This document shows positions 17,587 to 26,531 of a stretch of 55,577 bases of DNA, piece after piece. Position numbers and translations under genes: made by a program. Origin of the DNA: Bacteroidales bacterium (lineage in GTDB: Bacteria; Bacteroidota; Bacteroidia; Bacteroidales; PWNQ01); the NCBI GenBank assembly GCA_021740245.1, contig JAIPAE010000003.1, positions 1 to 55,577 of the forward strand, read 5' to 3'. The notes under the pieces were generated by a model, which ran no database searches, was not told the DNA's origin, and saw only the letters and a list, made by a program, of their open reading frames with translations. Positions within the stretch are counted from its first letter, which is position 1. Every line of letters starts with the position of its first letter.

Positions 17587-19011
17587 TTATTCATCGTAGG
17601 GTCTGTCCACTATAAGTTGCGTATTGTGATAGCTGACCACTTCCACCTCTTCACCTTTTTCAATATATCCGGTTTCGGCTGTTGCATCATAAATTTCCTC
17701 ATCAATTTCAATTTTACCTGAAGGTCGCAAAACCGTGTATGCTATACCGTGATGACCGACCATACTTTTCATAGTAGCATCAGCGCTTGTATAGCCGGTA
17801 TCAGCCGTCAGTTCATCCTGCAAAGCCAGATTCTTAAAAAATTTATTGGAACTTCCGGCAAATAATCTCATGCTTAAATAATATGATCCCACCAATGCAA
17901 AGAAAGAAGCAATAATAACGGTAAGAAAAGCTCTGACAAGACCTTCCAGCTGAATGCCTGTAAAGTCAAAAGCCACATTATCTACCATACTTAATGTGAG
18001 GCCGGCAACAAGCAAAATGAGCCCACTAATACCGGCAACCCCAAAGCCCGGAATAGCAAATATTTCGACAGCTAATAGCGCCAATCCCCCCACAAACAAA
18101 AGGATTTCCCAGTTTTCAGCCAGACCTTCAAGATATAATGGAGCAAAATAAAGAATAGCAGCCACAACGGATGTTATTAAAGCAAACCCTATTCCGGGTG
18201 ATTGCAATTCAAAATAAATACCGCCAATAATCAAAAGGATTAGAATCCCATTAACAAAAGGACTGATCAGGAAACCAATAATCTTGTCAACGGCATCAGC
18301 TTCATATGTAGCTTTTTTATAATTCTTTAAACCATATGCTTGAATTACTTCGTCAACCGTTTCATACATTCCTTCACAAAAACCATTTTCCAACGCTTCG
18401 GAAGCAGTGAATGTAAGCACTTTACCGGAATCGCTGATTCCTTTCACGTACACATCGGGGTCTACCATAGCCTCTGCAATGTCCGGGTCTCGACCCTTGG
18501 ATTCTGCTGTGGAACGCATTGTTGAACGCATATACGATTGATATTTATCGGGAGCTGCCTCCTGATTTTGGTTTACAACGGTACTGGCACCGATGTTGCT
18601 CCCTTTACGCATGTAGATACTGTCGCAGGCTATGGAAATCAAGGCACCAGCTGAAGCTGCATTATTGTCAATGAACACAACTACAGGAATTTTACTATTT
18701 AATATCCTGGTACGCATGGAATCTGCCGTTTTAACCATGCCACCATACGTATTCATATGCAATAAAATAAGGTCAGCATTTTGTTCCCGGGCATCTTTAA
18801 AGCTTTTTTGCATCATTCGCCATACAGGTGGTGCAATTTCCTCTTTTACATCTATCACATATACCAGCTTTTGAGCTCCTTTACCGGAGACTGCTGTATC
18901 ACTTTTATTAACCGGATTTTCAATAGTTGTATCCAGCTGATCTTCGACATCCTGTGCGTTTGATGCCAAAAACACAGGTAGCACCATCAGGATCAGTATA
19001 ATTTTTTTCAT
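17587..19011 (-). CDS. Full-length NfeD membrane-bound serine protease (ClpP-class)
   Basis: A 474-residue NfeD1b-type protein. Signal peptide (about 1-19); ClpP/SppA-like protease domain with LHMNTYGGMVKTADSMR, and FIDNNAASAGALISIA, where Ser120 is the predicted nucleophile, followed by GSNIGASTVV; four or five membrane segments (about 245-375); and a C-terminal NfeD OB-fold domain (LRPSGKIEIDEEIYDA, GEEVEVVSYHNTQLIV). The family cleaves hydrophobic membrane substrates such as stomatin C-termini. The short NfeD at 27575 is the one paired with a flotillin; no stomatin gene is adjacent here. It lies 26 bases after citF and may be transcribed with it. Confidence 0.9.
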   Translation of the reverse strand: MKKIILILMVLPVFLASNAQDVEDQLDTTIENPVNKSDTAVSGKGAQKLVYVIDVKEEIAPPVWRMMQKSFKDAREQNADLILLHMNTYGGMVKTADSMRTRILNSKIPVVVFIDNNAASAGALISIACDSIYMRKGSNIGASTVVNQNQEAAPDKYQSYMRSTMRSTAESKGRDPDIAEAMVDPDVYVKGISDSGKVLTFTASEALENGFCEGMYETVDEVIQAYGLKNYKKATYEADAVDKIIGFLISPFVNGILILLIIGGIYFELQSPGIGFALITSVVAAILYFAPLYLEGLAENWEILLFVGGLALLAVEIFAIPGFGVAGISGLILLVAGLTLSMVDNVAFDFTGIQLEGLVRAFLTVIIASFFALVGSYYLSMRLFAGSSNKFFKNLALQDELTADTGYTSADATMKSMVGHHGIAYTVLRPSGKIEIDEEIYDATAETGYIEKGEEVEVVSYHNTQLIVDRPYDE

Positions 19012-19037
19012 TCGTAAATTAGTTTATTAACAAGCTT

Positions 19038-20606
19038 TTATTTGGTTTTGACTTTATATACAGCGTCAATAATAGTACCGTCTACCCATTTCACCACACC
19101 AATAATTTCATCTTCCAGTTGGGGGTTTTCCGGCATACCACAAATATCTTCTGCTTCCACTTTTAACTCTTCTATGGTTTTTAACGGCAATCCTGCATTA
19201 TGAGCTTTTTCGATCAGATCAATACGTTTTGGATTTATTGCAATACCCCGCTCGGTAACGATGACATCAATCAGTTCACCCGGACCGCAAAGCGTTGTAA
19301 CGCGATCACGGATCACCGGGATTCGATCACGGAACAATGGAATCGGCAAGATCGTAGTTCGCGCAAACAGGCAGTTTTGCCATCCACCAATACCATGTAA
19401 CATATATCCATCTGAGTGAGTAACGACGTTGGCATTGAAATTTACATCCACTTCCGTTGCTCCAAGCATTACAACATCCACCATAGAAGCAAAATTACCT
19501 TTTCCGTGATAGTTATAGCTGGTAAATGGGCTTGTATTCACATGATTAGGATTCTCCCGTATGGAACGAACACCTTCCAGATCAAAAGTCTGTCCGTCCA
19601 GAATATAATCTGCCAGTCCATCCTCAAGCATTTTCACCGGGTATTTATTAGAACCTGCACGTATGAAACGGGCTTTGATATTTCTTTCCTTCATCATTTG
19701 AGCAAAAAATTCACCTACAGCCAGCGCAGTACCACCTGCACCTGACTGAAACGAAAACCCGTCACGGATGATGCCGGCTGCATCGCAAAAATTAGCTGTT
19801 AATTCAGCGATTCGGAGCCTGTCAGGGCTTTTTGTTATCCGAGTGGTTCCGGAAACTATTTTTTCCGGTATTCCGATCTTGTCCACTTCTACAGTGTAGT
19901 CCACCCAGTTACCATGGATTTGCCAGGGAATACATGGAAAATCCACCAGATTATCAGTAGCCACGATCACTTTGTCAGCATGTTGTGCATCTGCCAGGGC
20001 AAAACCAAGTAATCCGCATGCAGCATCGCCATGAACGCCATTGGCATTACCAAATGCATCAGCGGCAGGTGCAGCAATAACTGCAATATCAATATGAACT
20101 TCACCATCTTGTACAGCCTGATAACGACCTCCATGAGAGCGCAAAACACCTACTCCTTTCATATTTCCTTCAGAGGCAAATTTTCCCAGGGGCCCATTCA
20201 TACTTCCCTCTATCCTGTTGATCACACCTGATTTCATATGTTCAATCATCGGCTCGTGGCAGGGGAAGGAAGCCGAGGGAAACCATCGTAAATCTTTAAT
20301 GCCCAGCTCAGCAGCAATTGCAAATATCTGATTAGCTATTACATCACCATTACGGAAATGATGATGTGTGGAAATAGTCATACCGTCTTTAATGCCAGAT
20401 TTTAACAAAGCTTCCTTCAGGGAAGACTGACGTTTATCCCCATCATCAGGATAATCAGCACAGCTTGGAATCGGTGGACCATACTTATTTCCCGTTGGGC
20501 GGTGCTTTCCAACACCTTTGAAAGCCACATGTTTTTCTCCGTTTATTTCTTCAGGGACCTTACGTCCTACAGCATTTTCGACTATTTTATCGTATTTTTT
20601 TGACAT
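19038..20606 (-). CDS. citF: Citrate lyase alpha subunit (citrate CoA-transferase)
   Basis: A 522-residue CoA-transferase that swaps acetyl for citryl on the acyl-carrier subunit's prosthetic group. Recognised from the N-terminal GKHRPTGNKYGPPIPSC, TISTHHHFRNGDVI, FRNGD-type CoA-transferase motifs, and FSFQSGAGGTALAVGEF. Length matches CitF (about 510). It lies 12 bases after the citDE fusion. The genes for activation (citC ligase; citX and citG for the prosthetic group) are absent from the window, so if this is a true citrate lyase they must be elsewhere. Direction of use (fermentation or a reductive cycle) cannot be read from this locus. Confidence 0.9.
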   Translation of the reverse strand: MSKKYDKIVENAVGRKVPEEINGEKHVAFKGVGKHRPTGNKYGPPIPSCADYPDDGDKRQSSLKEALLKSGIKDGMTISTHHHFRNGDVIANQIFAIAAELGIKDLRWFPSASFPCHEPMIEHMKSGVINRIEGSMNGPLGKFASEGNMKGVGVLRSHGGRYQAVQDGEVHIDIAVIAAPAADAFGNANGVHGDAACGLLGFALADAQHADKVIVATDNLVDFPCIPWQIHGNWVDYTVEVDKIGIPEKIVSGTTRITKSPDRLRIAELTANFCDAAGIIRDGFSFQSGAGGTALAVGEFFAQMMKERNIKARFIRAGSNKYPVKMLEDGLADYILDGQTFDLEGVRSIRENPNHVNTSPFTSYNYHGKGNFASMVDVVMLGATEVDVNFNANVVTHSDGYMLHGIGGWQNCLFARTTILPIPLFRDRIPVIRDRVTTLCGPGELIDVIVTERGIAINPKRIDLIEKAHNAGLPLKTIEELKVEAEDICGMPENPQLEDEIIGVVKWVDGTIIDAVYKVKTK

Positions 20607-20618
20607 CGTATTCCTGTT

Positions 20619-21830
20619 TTATTCTTTGTTTATCCAGTTTTCATCCAACAACCCGGTTTTTACAGCTACATATATCTGGCGTTGTGCCCGTTTCACAACC
20701 GGTGGGTCAATCATTTTAGAACCCAGTGAAACAACGCCCAGCCCTTTAGCTTTCGCATCTTCAAAAGCCTTATAGATTTTTTTCGCTTTATCCAGCTCTT
20801 TTTCAGAGGGTGCAAAAGTCTTCTGAACCACAGGAACCTGCCGTGGATGAATACAGCCCATGCCTTCAAACCCTAATTGTTTTGATCGAAGCACATTCTC
20901 TCTTAAGGCTTCCATATCTTCAATATCAGAAAAAACAGAATCTATCGGCTGAATTTTTGCAGCCCGGCAAGCATTAACCATTTGGCTTCGTGCATAAAAT
21001 GATTCTACGCCTTCATCGGTACGTAATGTACCCAGGTCTGCTGTGTAGTCTTCCAGCCCTATTGCCATAGCAACAACATTGTCAGTTGAAGATGCTATCT
21101 CATACGCTTTTATTACTCCTAAAGCACTCTCGATAATAGGCATCAACCAAATGTCATTATCTATATGGTGTTCATTTTTCAACTTATCTATAACCTTATT
21201 AACCGAATGAATTTGTTCAGCAGACTCACATTTGGGTACCAGAACCATATTAACACCGTGAGGAACTATGTATTCAAGGTCTTCCAATCCCTGTGGAATC
21301 TGATTTACTCTAACCATTCTTTCAGCCCCATAAAACTTTAGGTTTCTCAAAGCATTACGCACCAGAAAACGAGCTTCATATTTTTTATCAGGAGCAACAG
21401 CATCCTCCAGGTCCAGAATTAGTCCATCCGGTGAATGTACACCGGCATTTAGCATAAGCTTTGGAGTATTCCCGGGCAGATAAAGCCTTGTAAAACGATA
21501 ACGATCTTTTTTTCCGGGTTCACGGTTATCATCGCGTTGCGGCAACAAATAACTGATCTCCTTTCCTGTGGCCATACGCAAAGCAGCCTCAAGACGTGCA
21601 ACTATGATAAAATCCAGTGCACCTGTATCAACAACCCGGATTGTTCCATGAGTAAACTCAAACTGCGCTGCAACATCCTTCACCAGTTTGCGGATGTTAT
21701 TACCGTATAATTTGTCCACTTTACTCTCCAAGGATATTTCCAATGGGTTCTCACTCCTTAGGATTTCAACATAACAGTCTGATCTTACCTTGTCTCCATT
21801 ATTTCCGGCCTTGTAAATGTTTTTATTCAT
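20619..21830 (-). CDS. Fusion of citrate lyase acyl-carrier (CitD) and beta (CitE) subunits
   Basis: A 403-residue protein with two parts. Residues 1-95 or so match the gamma acyl-carrier subunit CitD: AGNNGDKVRSDCYVEI, LESKVDKLYGNNIRKLV, and VVDTGALDFIIVARLEAAL. Ser at RSD lies within one residue of the Ser that carries the phosphoribosyl-dephospho-CoA group in CitD. Residues from about 110 match CitE: RLYLPGNTPKLMLNAG, DGLILDLEDAVAPDKK, VLVPKCESAEQI, WLMPIIESALGV and GCIHPRQVPVVQ. CitE is the citryl-ACP lyase. In characterised systems citD and citE are separate genes, so this is a carrier-lyase fusion. Followed 12 bases on by citF. A citramalate or related lyase is the main alternative. Confidence 0.85.
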   Translation of the reverse strand: MNKNIYKAGNNGDKVRSDCYVEILRSENPLEISLESKVDKLYGNNIRKLVKDVAAQFEFTHGTIRVVDTGALDFIIVARLEAALRMATGKEISYLLPQRDDNREPGKKDRYRFTRLYLPGNTPKLMLNAGVHSPDGLILDLEDAVAPDKKYEARFLVRNALRNLKFYGAERMVRVNQIPQGLEDLEYIVPHGVNMVLVPKCESAEQIHSVNKVIDKLKNEHHIDNDIWLMPIIESALGVIKAYEIASSTDNVVAMAIGLEDYTADLGTLRTDEGVESFYARSQMVNACRAAKIQPIDSVFSDIEDMEALRENVLRSKQLGFEGMGCIHPRQVPVVQKTFAPSEKELDKAKKIYKAFEDAKAKGLGVVSLGSKMIDPPVVKRAQRQIYVAVKTGLLDENWINKE

Positions 21831-22142
21831 AATATGGATTTTGTCCTTAAAATTTTAACTACGAACTTAACAATAATGTGTTTAATTTACAACTATCGTT
21901 ATGCATCTTTTTTAGCTTGTTTTATTATGTGACTGATATCATTGTTTTACCATAATACCTGCTATTATATGTTTTTACAGGTACAATCTCACTTACATAA
22001 AATACACATTGAGAAAATCTATCATAATATCAAGTTCGATATATAAATTTAAACGTTCATCGTATATTACTAACAAGACAAATATAATCTTTATAACAAA
22101 AATATCCGTTTTAATCTTCTTAAATGTTAATTTTGTATCGTT
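21831..22142. other. Divergent intergenic region between citDE and a lipoprotein gene
   Basis: An AT-rich 312-base region. On the plus strand TAATTTTG at 22128-22135 could be the -7 element for the lipoprotein gene at 22143, leaving almost no leader. On the minus strand TATATTTG at 22079-22086 could serve citDE but would give a leader of about 245 bases. No spaced -33 box was found for either. No tRNA or ORF seen. Confidence 0.4.
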
Positions 22143-22805
22143 ATGAGATCAAAACATATCAGCATTCTCGTTATTGGCCTGATATCCGCTATAGCATTCC
22201 GGCAATGCAATACACCGGATACTACACCGCCGGAATTAACACTTTCAGGACAAGATACACTTTTTTTAGTCTTGAATCAGGCATTTAATGATCCCGGGGC
22301 AACAGCTTATGATGAAGAAGAGGGTGATATCAGCAATAGTATCCTGGTAACAACCAGGTTAAATCCTGATAAAACAGGCATTTATAAAGTCTATTACACC
22401 GTAACCGATAAAGGTGGAAATAAGGCCCAAGAAGTCCGTTATGTTGTTGTTTATAATGAGGCTGAAAAGTATGCTGCTGTATATAACGCTCAGGTCAATG
22501 GTTTGAATAGCGGAACAAGCTTGAACTATACCGATTCCCTGACATTTTCAGAAACTGAAAATCATTTTCTGAATACCAGCAATTTTTTGAAGCAAAATAT
22601 TGAAATACTGGTTTATGCTTATTCTGACAGCGCCAGGATTGATCATCAACAGATAATTTATAACCAGGACACAGTATATATCGCTTCTGCAATAGCAGGA
22701 ACTGCAGATACTACGAAAATTGAATTAACATTTGATATGTTGGATGCAGACAGTAATCTGATAGATAGTTATAATTTTCAGTATCAAAATATCAGTCCAC
22801 TTTAA
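22143..22805 (+). CDS. Predicted surface lipoprotein with DUF5011-type Ig-like domain
   Basis: A 220-residue protein. The N-terminus is hydrophobic and reaches a Cys at residue 22 (AFRQC), a poor lipobox but in the right place. Residues about 28-105 form a bacterial Ig-like (DUF5011/HYR-like) domain: DTTPPELTLSGQDT, FNDPGATAYDEEEGDI, and TGIYKVYYTVTDKGGNKA. The last 110 residues are unrecognised, beta-rich and acidic. Such domains occur in Bacteroidota cell-surface proteins. Its 3' end overlaps the convergent HNH gene by 14 bases. Function unknown. Confidence 0.7.
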   Translation: MRSKHISILVIGLISAIAFRQCNTPDTTPPELTLSGQDTLFLVLNQAFNDPGATAYDEEEGDISNSILVTTRLNPDKTGIYKVYYTVTDKGGNKAQEVRYVVVYNEAEKYAAVYNAQVNGLNSGTSLNYTDSLTFSETENHFLNTSNFLKQNIEILVYAYSDSARIDHQQIIYNQDTVYIASAIAGTADTTKIELTFDMLDADSNLIDSYNFQYQNISPL

Positions 22806-23352
22806 TATGACCCCAGTTTTCTCCAGAACGGATACGGTTTAGCTGTGTATGTGTAATGCCAAATTCCTGCGCAATTTTATAAAGCTTCATATCTCCCTGC
22901 TTCAACATCTTTTTGATTTGTATCACCTGACTTTCGGTCAGTTTTGCATTATACATCCGCTTGTTGGAGTAATTGGGGTTTAATTTTTGATGGGCAAACA
23001 TTGTTGGTTTTGTAACCCATCTCAGGTTTTTTACGTGGTTATTGGTTTTATCATAATCCAAATGAATGACGTACTCTTGTTTATCATTATCTTTTGGTAA
23101 AAATTTGCCTGCCACCAGTTTATGAATATAGCGGGTTGTTCGCCGCCCGTTGATCAGCTTAATACTGATGCAGTTATATCCTTTCAGACGTCCACCTTTG
23201 ATAATTTTACCTTCTTTTGGGTTACGTTTAAAGCTTTTTATCCGTCCGTAATTGGATAACATATAATGCTCATCCGGATGCAATTCTGGTATATCCAGTC
23301 TTTTCCACTCTTCATCAGGGTATTTCTGTCGTATTTTTTTCTTTCTACCCAT
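22792..23352 (-). CDS. Free-standing NUMOD4/HNH endonuclease (homing-endonuclease-like)
   Basis: A 186-residue protein with three parts: a NUMOD4 motif (EEWKRLDIP, YMLSNYGRIKSFKR; about residues 14-45); an HNH_3-type nuclease core (RYIHKLVAGKFLP, then VIHLDYDKTNNHVKNLRWV, with the His and two Asn expected for catalysis; about 75-115); and a C-terminal helix-turn-helix (LTESQVIQIKKML, KIAQEFGITHTQLNRI) that likely binds DNA. No intron or intein is adjacent, so it is a lone endonuclease gene, common in phages and Bacteroidota. It has its own promoter at 23375-23407. Converges on the lipoprotein gene with a 14-base overlap. Confidence 0.85.
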   Translation of the reverse strand: MGRKKKIRQKYPDEEWKRLDIPELHPDEHYMLSNYGRIKSFKRNPKEGKIIKGGRLKGYNCISIKLINGRRTTRYIHKLVAGKFLPKDNDKQEYVIHLDYDKTNNHVKNLRWVTKPTMFAHQKLNPNYSNKRMYNAKLTESQVIQIKKMLKQGDMKLYKIAQEFGITHTQLNRIRSGENWGHIKVD

Positions 23353-23374
23353 AGTAATGGATTTTAGTCTAATA

Positions 23375-23407
23375 CAAACTTAATAAAAAAACAAAACTCT
23401 TCACAAA
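23375..23407 (-). promoter_or_regulatory. Promoter of the HNH endonuclease gene
   Basis: On the minus strand TTTG (23404-23407), a 21-base spacer and TAAGTTTG (23375-23382) fit the Bacteroidota consensus. The transcript should start about 18 bases before the ATG at 23352. Confidence 0.55.
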
Positions 23408-23564
23408 AAGTAAAGAAAGAATTCCATAAAAACGTTGAGTTATTAACCACAGACAATACAGGCATAACTAACTGTATTAAAGCATCATTTAATCAGAGAA
23501 AAGCAAAGATTTAAGTAAAGTCTGTTAATAATGTCCTTGTGCGATAAAAAATAATATATTTGGC

Positions 23565-24467
23565 ATGTTGATAAAAAAAAATGATATTTTGTATAAATAT
23601 AAAGTACAGCTTTTAGCATTCGTTTTAGGTTTGAGTTTCCTTATTGTTTCTCAGGGATTTGCTCAGGAAAACAATCAGACTATGCAAAAGGGCTGGATGA
23701 TCGGTCTTCATATGGGCGTATATTTTGCAAATAATCACAGTGCAGAGTATTATAACGGACAGGAAACCAACGAGAACAACATCAGTTTTGTACTGGATAA
23801 TCAATACCGGAAGCAGGAGATTGTAGAATACTTCAATGTTCAGACATACATCTGGGATGAATCCGATCTTCCACAAAATATGAAATACGAGCCGGATATC
23901 AACATTGGTTTTTTGGCCCGCAACAATATAACAAATGACTGGGGTATATTTTTCAACATCAATTACACAAAGCTGGTAGCCAAGGGAAACTTCACTTTAC
24001 AATTCGATCCGGGTCAGATTATTACAGAACCGGATATGCGTGTTTTTGAAATCTATGGTGTAGAGGAGAGAACAAATATTGATATCGGAGTACATCGCCA
24101 ATTTAATACATTAACTCCAAACCTGACTTATTATGGAGAAATTGGCATTAACGTGAACAATACCAAAGTTGAAGAATCATCTGTTCAGTTAGAAGACCTG
24201 AATTACTCCATTGTTAATCGTTACGGTCCCGGACGCAACTATGTACCCGGACTGGCCCAGACAGAATATAATTTTCGTTTGGGCGGTATTGGTGCAGGTG
24301 CATTCGGAAGTATGGGGATTAAATATTTATACAATAATAAACTAACCATGAATGCAGGGCTAACATCTTACTTTAAGTACATTAATCTTACTGGCTACAA
24401 GAGTTTTACAGTACACTGGGCACCTTATGTCAGAGTCATGTATAATGGATTCTTTGATTTCCTTTAA
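23565..24467 (+). CDS. Predicted outer-membrane beta-barrel protein
   Basis: A 300-residue protein with a signal peptide (about 1-34, ending QGFAQ) and alternating hydrophobic/polar strands: MIGLHMGVYFANN, INIGFLARNNITNDWGIFFNINY, LTYYGEIGINVNN, FGSMGIKYLYNNKLTMNAG. It ends VRVMYNGFFDFL with a terminal aromatic/hydrophobic residue, as expected for barrels inserted by BamA. Length suggests 8-12 strands. No specific family recognised. Its stop codon is 3 bases from the stop of the convergent MATE gene, so the two transcripts must overlap or end inside each other. Confidence 0.7.
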   Translation: MLIKKNDILYKYKVQLLAFVLGLSFLIVSQGFAQENNQTMQKGWMIGLHMGVYFANNHSAEYYNGQETNENNISFVLDNQYRKQEIVEYFNVQTYIWDESDLPQNMKYEPDINIGFLARNNITNDWGIFFNINYTKLVAKGNFTLQFDPGQIITEPDMRVFEIYGVEERTNIDIGVHRQFNTLTPNLTYYGEIGINVNNTKVEESSVQLEDLNYSIVNRYGPGRNYVPGLAQTEYNFRLGGIGAGAFGSMGIKYLYNNKLTMNAGLTSYFKYINLTGYKSFTVHWAPYVRVMYNGFFDFL

Positions 24468-24470
24468 GGC

Positions 24471-25865
24471 TTATTCATATTTACGGGCAGCGGGATAAAA
24501 GCCTTGTTCTCCATGGCCATTTTCAGCTTTCACTACAACCTTTCGTTTCCATCTGCCGGTTCGGTAATAAATATATGAAGCCAAAAAGCCAAAAAACCAG
24601 GCAATAGGAATCCCCCACCAGATACCTTCGTAACCCAGCCCGACAGATTCACGGGATAAAAGATAAGAGGCCGGAATGCGGAGTAGCCAAAGGGAAAACA
24701 ATGTTATCAGCATGCTGGTAATGGTATCTCCTGCTCCTCTAAGCACAGCCTGATTGATAAACATAGAAGAGAAAACAATATAAAAAGCGCCGACAATCAT
24801 CAAATAAGAATGCCCGATCTCCTTCACTGTCTGATCAGAAGTAAATGCTCCCATAAGTCTTTGACCAAACAGGATAACAATCAGGCTTATTACCAGTGAA
24901 ACACCAAATGAAATAAGCCATGTTGCATATAATCCTTTTTTTACACGTTCTGGCCGATTAGCTCCCAGATTTTGTCCGACAAAAGTTGACAAAGCTGCAG
25001 ATAAACTCATAGCCGGCATACCGGCAAATGAATCTATACGAATAGCTGCGGTATAAGCCGCTACTGTATTCGTTCCAAAATCGTTAACAATACGGAATAA
25101 GGCTATCATGCCAAATGCTACAAATGTGTGTTGTAACCCTGAGGGAATACCTATTTTTAATCCTTTTTTTAGAATTTCTCCGTCAAATACCCAGTTACGA
25201 ATCCTGAATGAAATGATTTCGTGAGTTCGGTTCAAATATATCACTGCTGTAAAAAAAGCACCGGCCTGAGACAGAACCGTGGCCAAAGCAGCACCTTCAA
25301 CTCCCATATCCATGCCAACAACAAAAAGAAAATCGAACAAAATATTTGCTAGTGTAGAAATAATCAAAAAATATAACGGTGTTTTACTATCGCCGGTTCC
25401 CCGGAGTATCGCACTGGTTGCATTGAACCCAAACAAAAAGACAAGGCCGGAAGCAAATATGGTAAAATATGACGATGCCATGGGGATAACTTCTTTGGGC
25501 AAGCGTATTAATTTAAAGATGTCATCACTGAAATATATTCCTATTCCTCCGAGGATAATTGCTGAAACAAGTGCAAAAGAAAACATCGTTGTTATAGAGC
25601 GGTGTACATTTTCGAACTGCTTTGCTCCGTAATACTGAGCAATCAGTATAGTTACACCAGCAGAAACCCCGATAAGCAAAGAAACCAAAACAAAAATCAC
25701 AGGAAAAGAAGCGCCTACTGCTGCCAGAGCTTCTTTTCCTATATATTTACCGACAATAATAGTATCTACAACATTATATAATTGTTGGAAAACATTACCT
25801 AAAAGCATCGGTAATGCAAAATATATAATTCTGCGACTTTCTTTACCTTTTGTGAGATCTGCCAT
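24471..25865 (-). CDS. MATE family multidrug/metabolite exporter
   Basis: A 464-residue membrane protein with 12 predicted helices in two homologous halves. The N-half begins LPMLLGNVFQQLYNVVDTIIVGKYIG, the classic MATE signature, and the second half repeats it around GIPSGLQHTFVAFGMIALFRIVN. It uses a Na+ or H+ gradient to export cationic compounds; substrate unknown. A TATCTTTG -7-like element on the minus strand (25932-25939) lies about 65 bases upstream but without a matching -33 box. The tail is basic and probably cytoplasmic. Confidence 0.92.
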   Translation of the reverse strand: MADLTKGKESRRIIYFALPMLLGNVFQQLYNVVDTIIVGKYIGKEALAAVGASFPVIFVLVSLLIGVSAGVTILIAQYYGAKQFENVHRSITTMFSFALVSAIILGGIGIYFSDDIFKLIRLPKEVIPMASSYFTIFASGLVFLFGFNATSAILRGTGDSKTPLYFLIISTLANILFDFLFVVGMDMGVEGAALATVLSQAGAFFTAVIYLNRTHEIISFRIRNWVFDGEILKKGLKIGIPSGLQHTFVAFGMIALFRIVNDFGTNTVAAYTAAIRIDSFAGMPAMSLSAALSTFVGQNLGANRPERVKKGLYATWLISFGVSLVISLIVILFGQRLMGAFTSDQTVKEIGHSYLMIVGAFYIVFSSMFINQAVLRGAGDTITSMLITLFSLWLLRIPASYLLSRESVGLGYEGIWWGIPIAWFFGFLASYIYYRTGRWKRKVVVKAENGHGEQGFYPAARKYE

Positions 25866-25977
25866 AGTCGTAGCTTCACTGAATTCTTAATAATGCAGTA
25901 TCACTTTAACTGCCAATGTTCAATTGGTTGGCAAAGATATTCTTTCGAACGATAATTTGAAATAAGAATGTAAACTT

Positions 25978-26403
25978 TTACTGGATCAGATGTTTGGCAA
26001 CAGTTTCCAGCAATACTTTCAACCGTATGGGCTTTGTAATTAAGTCATCGCAACCTGCCTGCAACACTTTTCCTTTCTCATTGGACATAACATAAGCTGT
26101 TTGGGCAATAATAGGGAGGTTTTTCCGGAAGGCTTTAATTTGTTTAGTTGCCTCATATCCATCAAGCTCTGGCAAACGTATATCCATTAACACCAGATCA
26201 ATATCCGGATTCTCTAATGCTAATTTCACAGCATCTTTACCATTCTTAGCCCACAACATTTTAGCATTTGTTCTGCTGAGTGCAGATGATATAAATAAAT
26301 GGTTTGCTTCAACATCCTCAACTATCAAGATAAGTTTATCACTCCAATTAAAGCGTTGTGCCCAGTTTATCGATGATTTATTAGACTCTTCCACAATTTT
26401 CAC
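25978..26403 (-). CDS. Stand-alone response-regulator receiver protein
   Basis: A 141-residue protein holding only a CheY-like receiver domain, preceded by about 22 unrelated residues. The acidic pocket is Glu29-Asp30 (LIVEDVEAN), the phosphorylated residue is Asp74 in LVLMDIRLPELDG, the switch Thr is 102 (AQTAY) and the conserved Lys is 124 (ITKPI). There is no output domain and no histidine kinase nearby, so it is an orphan that probably works by protein contacts. The ELDGYEATKQIK context resembles receiver domains of hybrid kinases. Confidence 0.9.
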   Translation of the reverse strand: MKIVEESNKSSINWAQRFNWSDKLILIVEDVEANHLFISSALSRTNAKMLWAKNGKDAVKLALENPDIDLVLMDIRLPELDGYEATKQIKAFRKNLPIIAQTAYVMSNEKGKVLQAGCDDLITKPIRLKVLLETVAKHLIQ

Positions 26404-26480
26404 ATTTTTTGAGGCATAAAATTATAAAAAAATCTCCTGATTTGCAAATAAGAAAGAAGATACATTTTAAATTAATCAAA

Positions 26481-26512
26481 TAAAAAAGCGGAGAACATGT
26501 ATAGTTCTCCGC
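26481..26512 (-). terminator. Intrinsic terminator after the flotillin gene
   Basis: On the minus strand a perfect 9-base-pair stem (GCGGAGAAC at 26488-26496 with GTTCTCCGC at 26504-26512) and 7-base loop are followed by six U residues (A-run 26482-26487). It lies 19 bases after the floA stop and ends the clpS-M48-nfeD-floA run before the receiver gene. Confidence 0.8.
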
Positions 26513-26531
26513 TCTATTAGATCAATAAAAA

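Noticed and set aside
23555..23562. TATATTTG as the promoter of the outer-membrane barrel gene
   Set aside because: It lies 2 bases before the ATG, so transcription would begin at or after the start codon, and no good -33 box is present.
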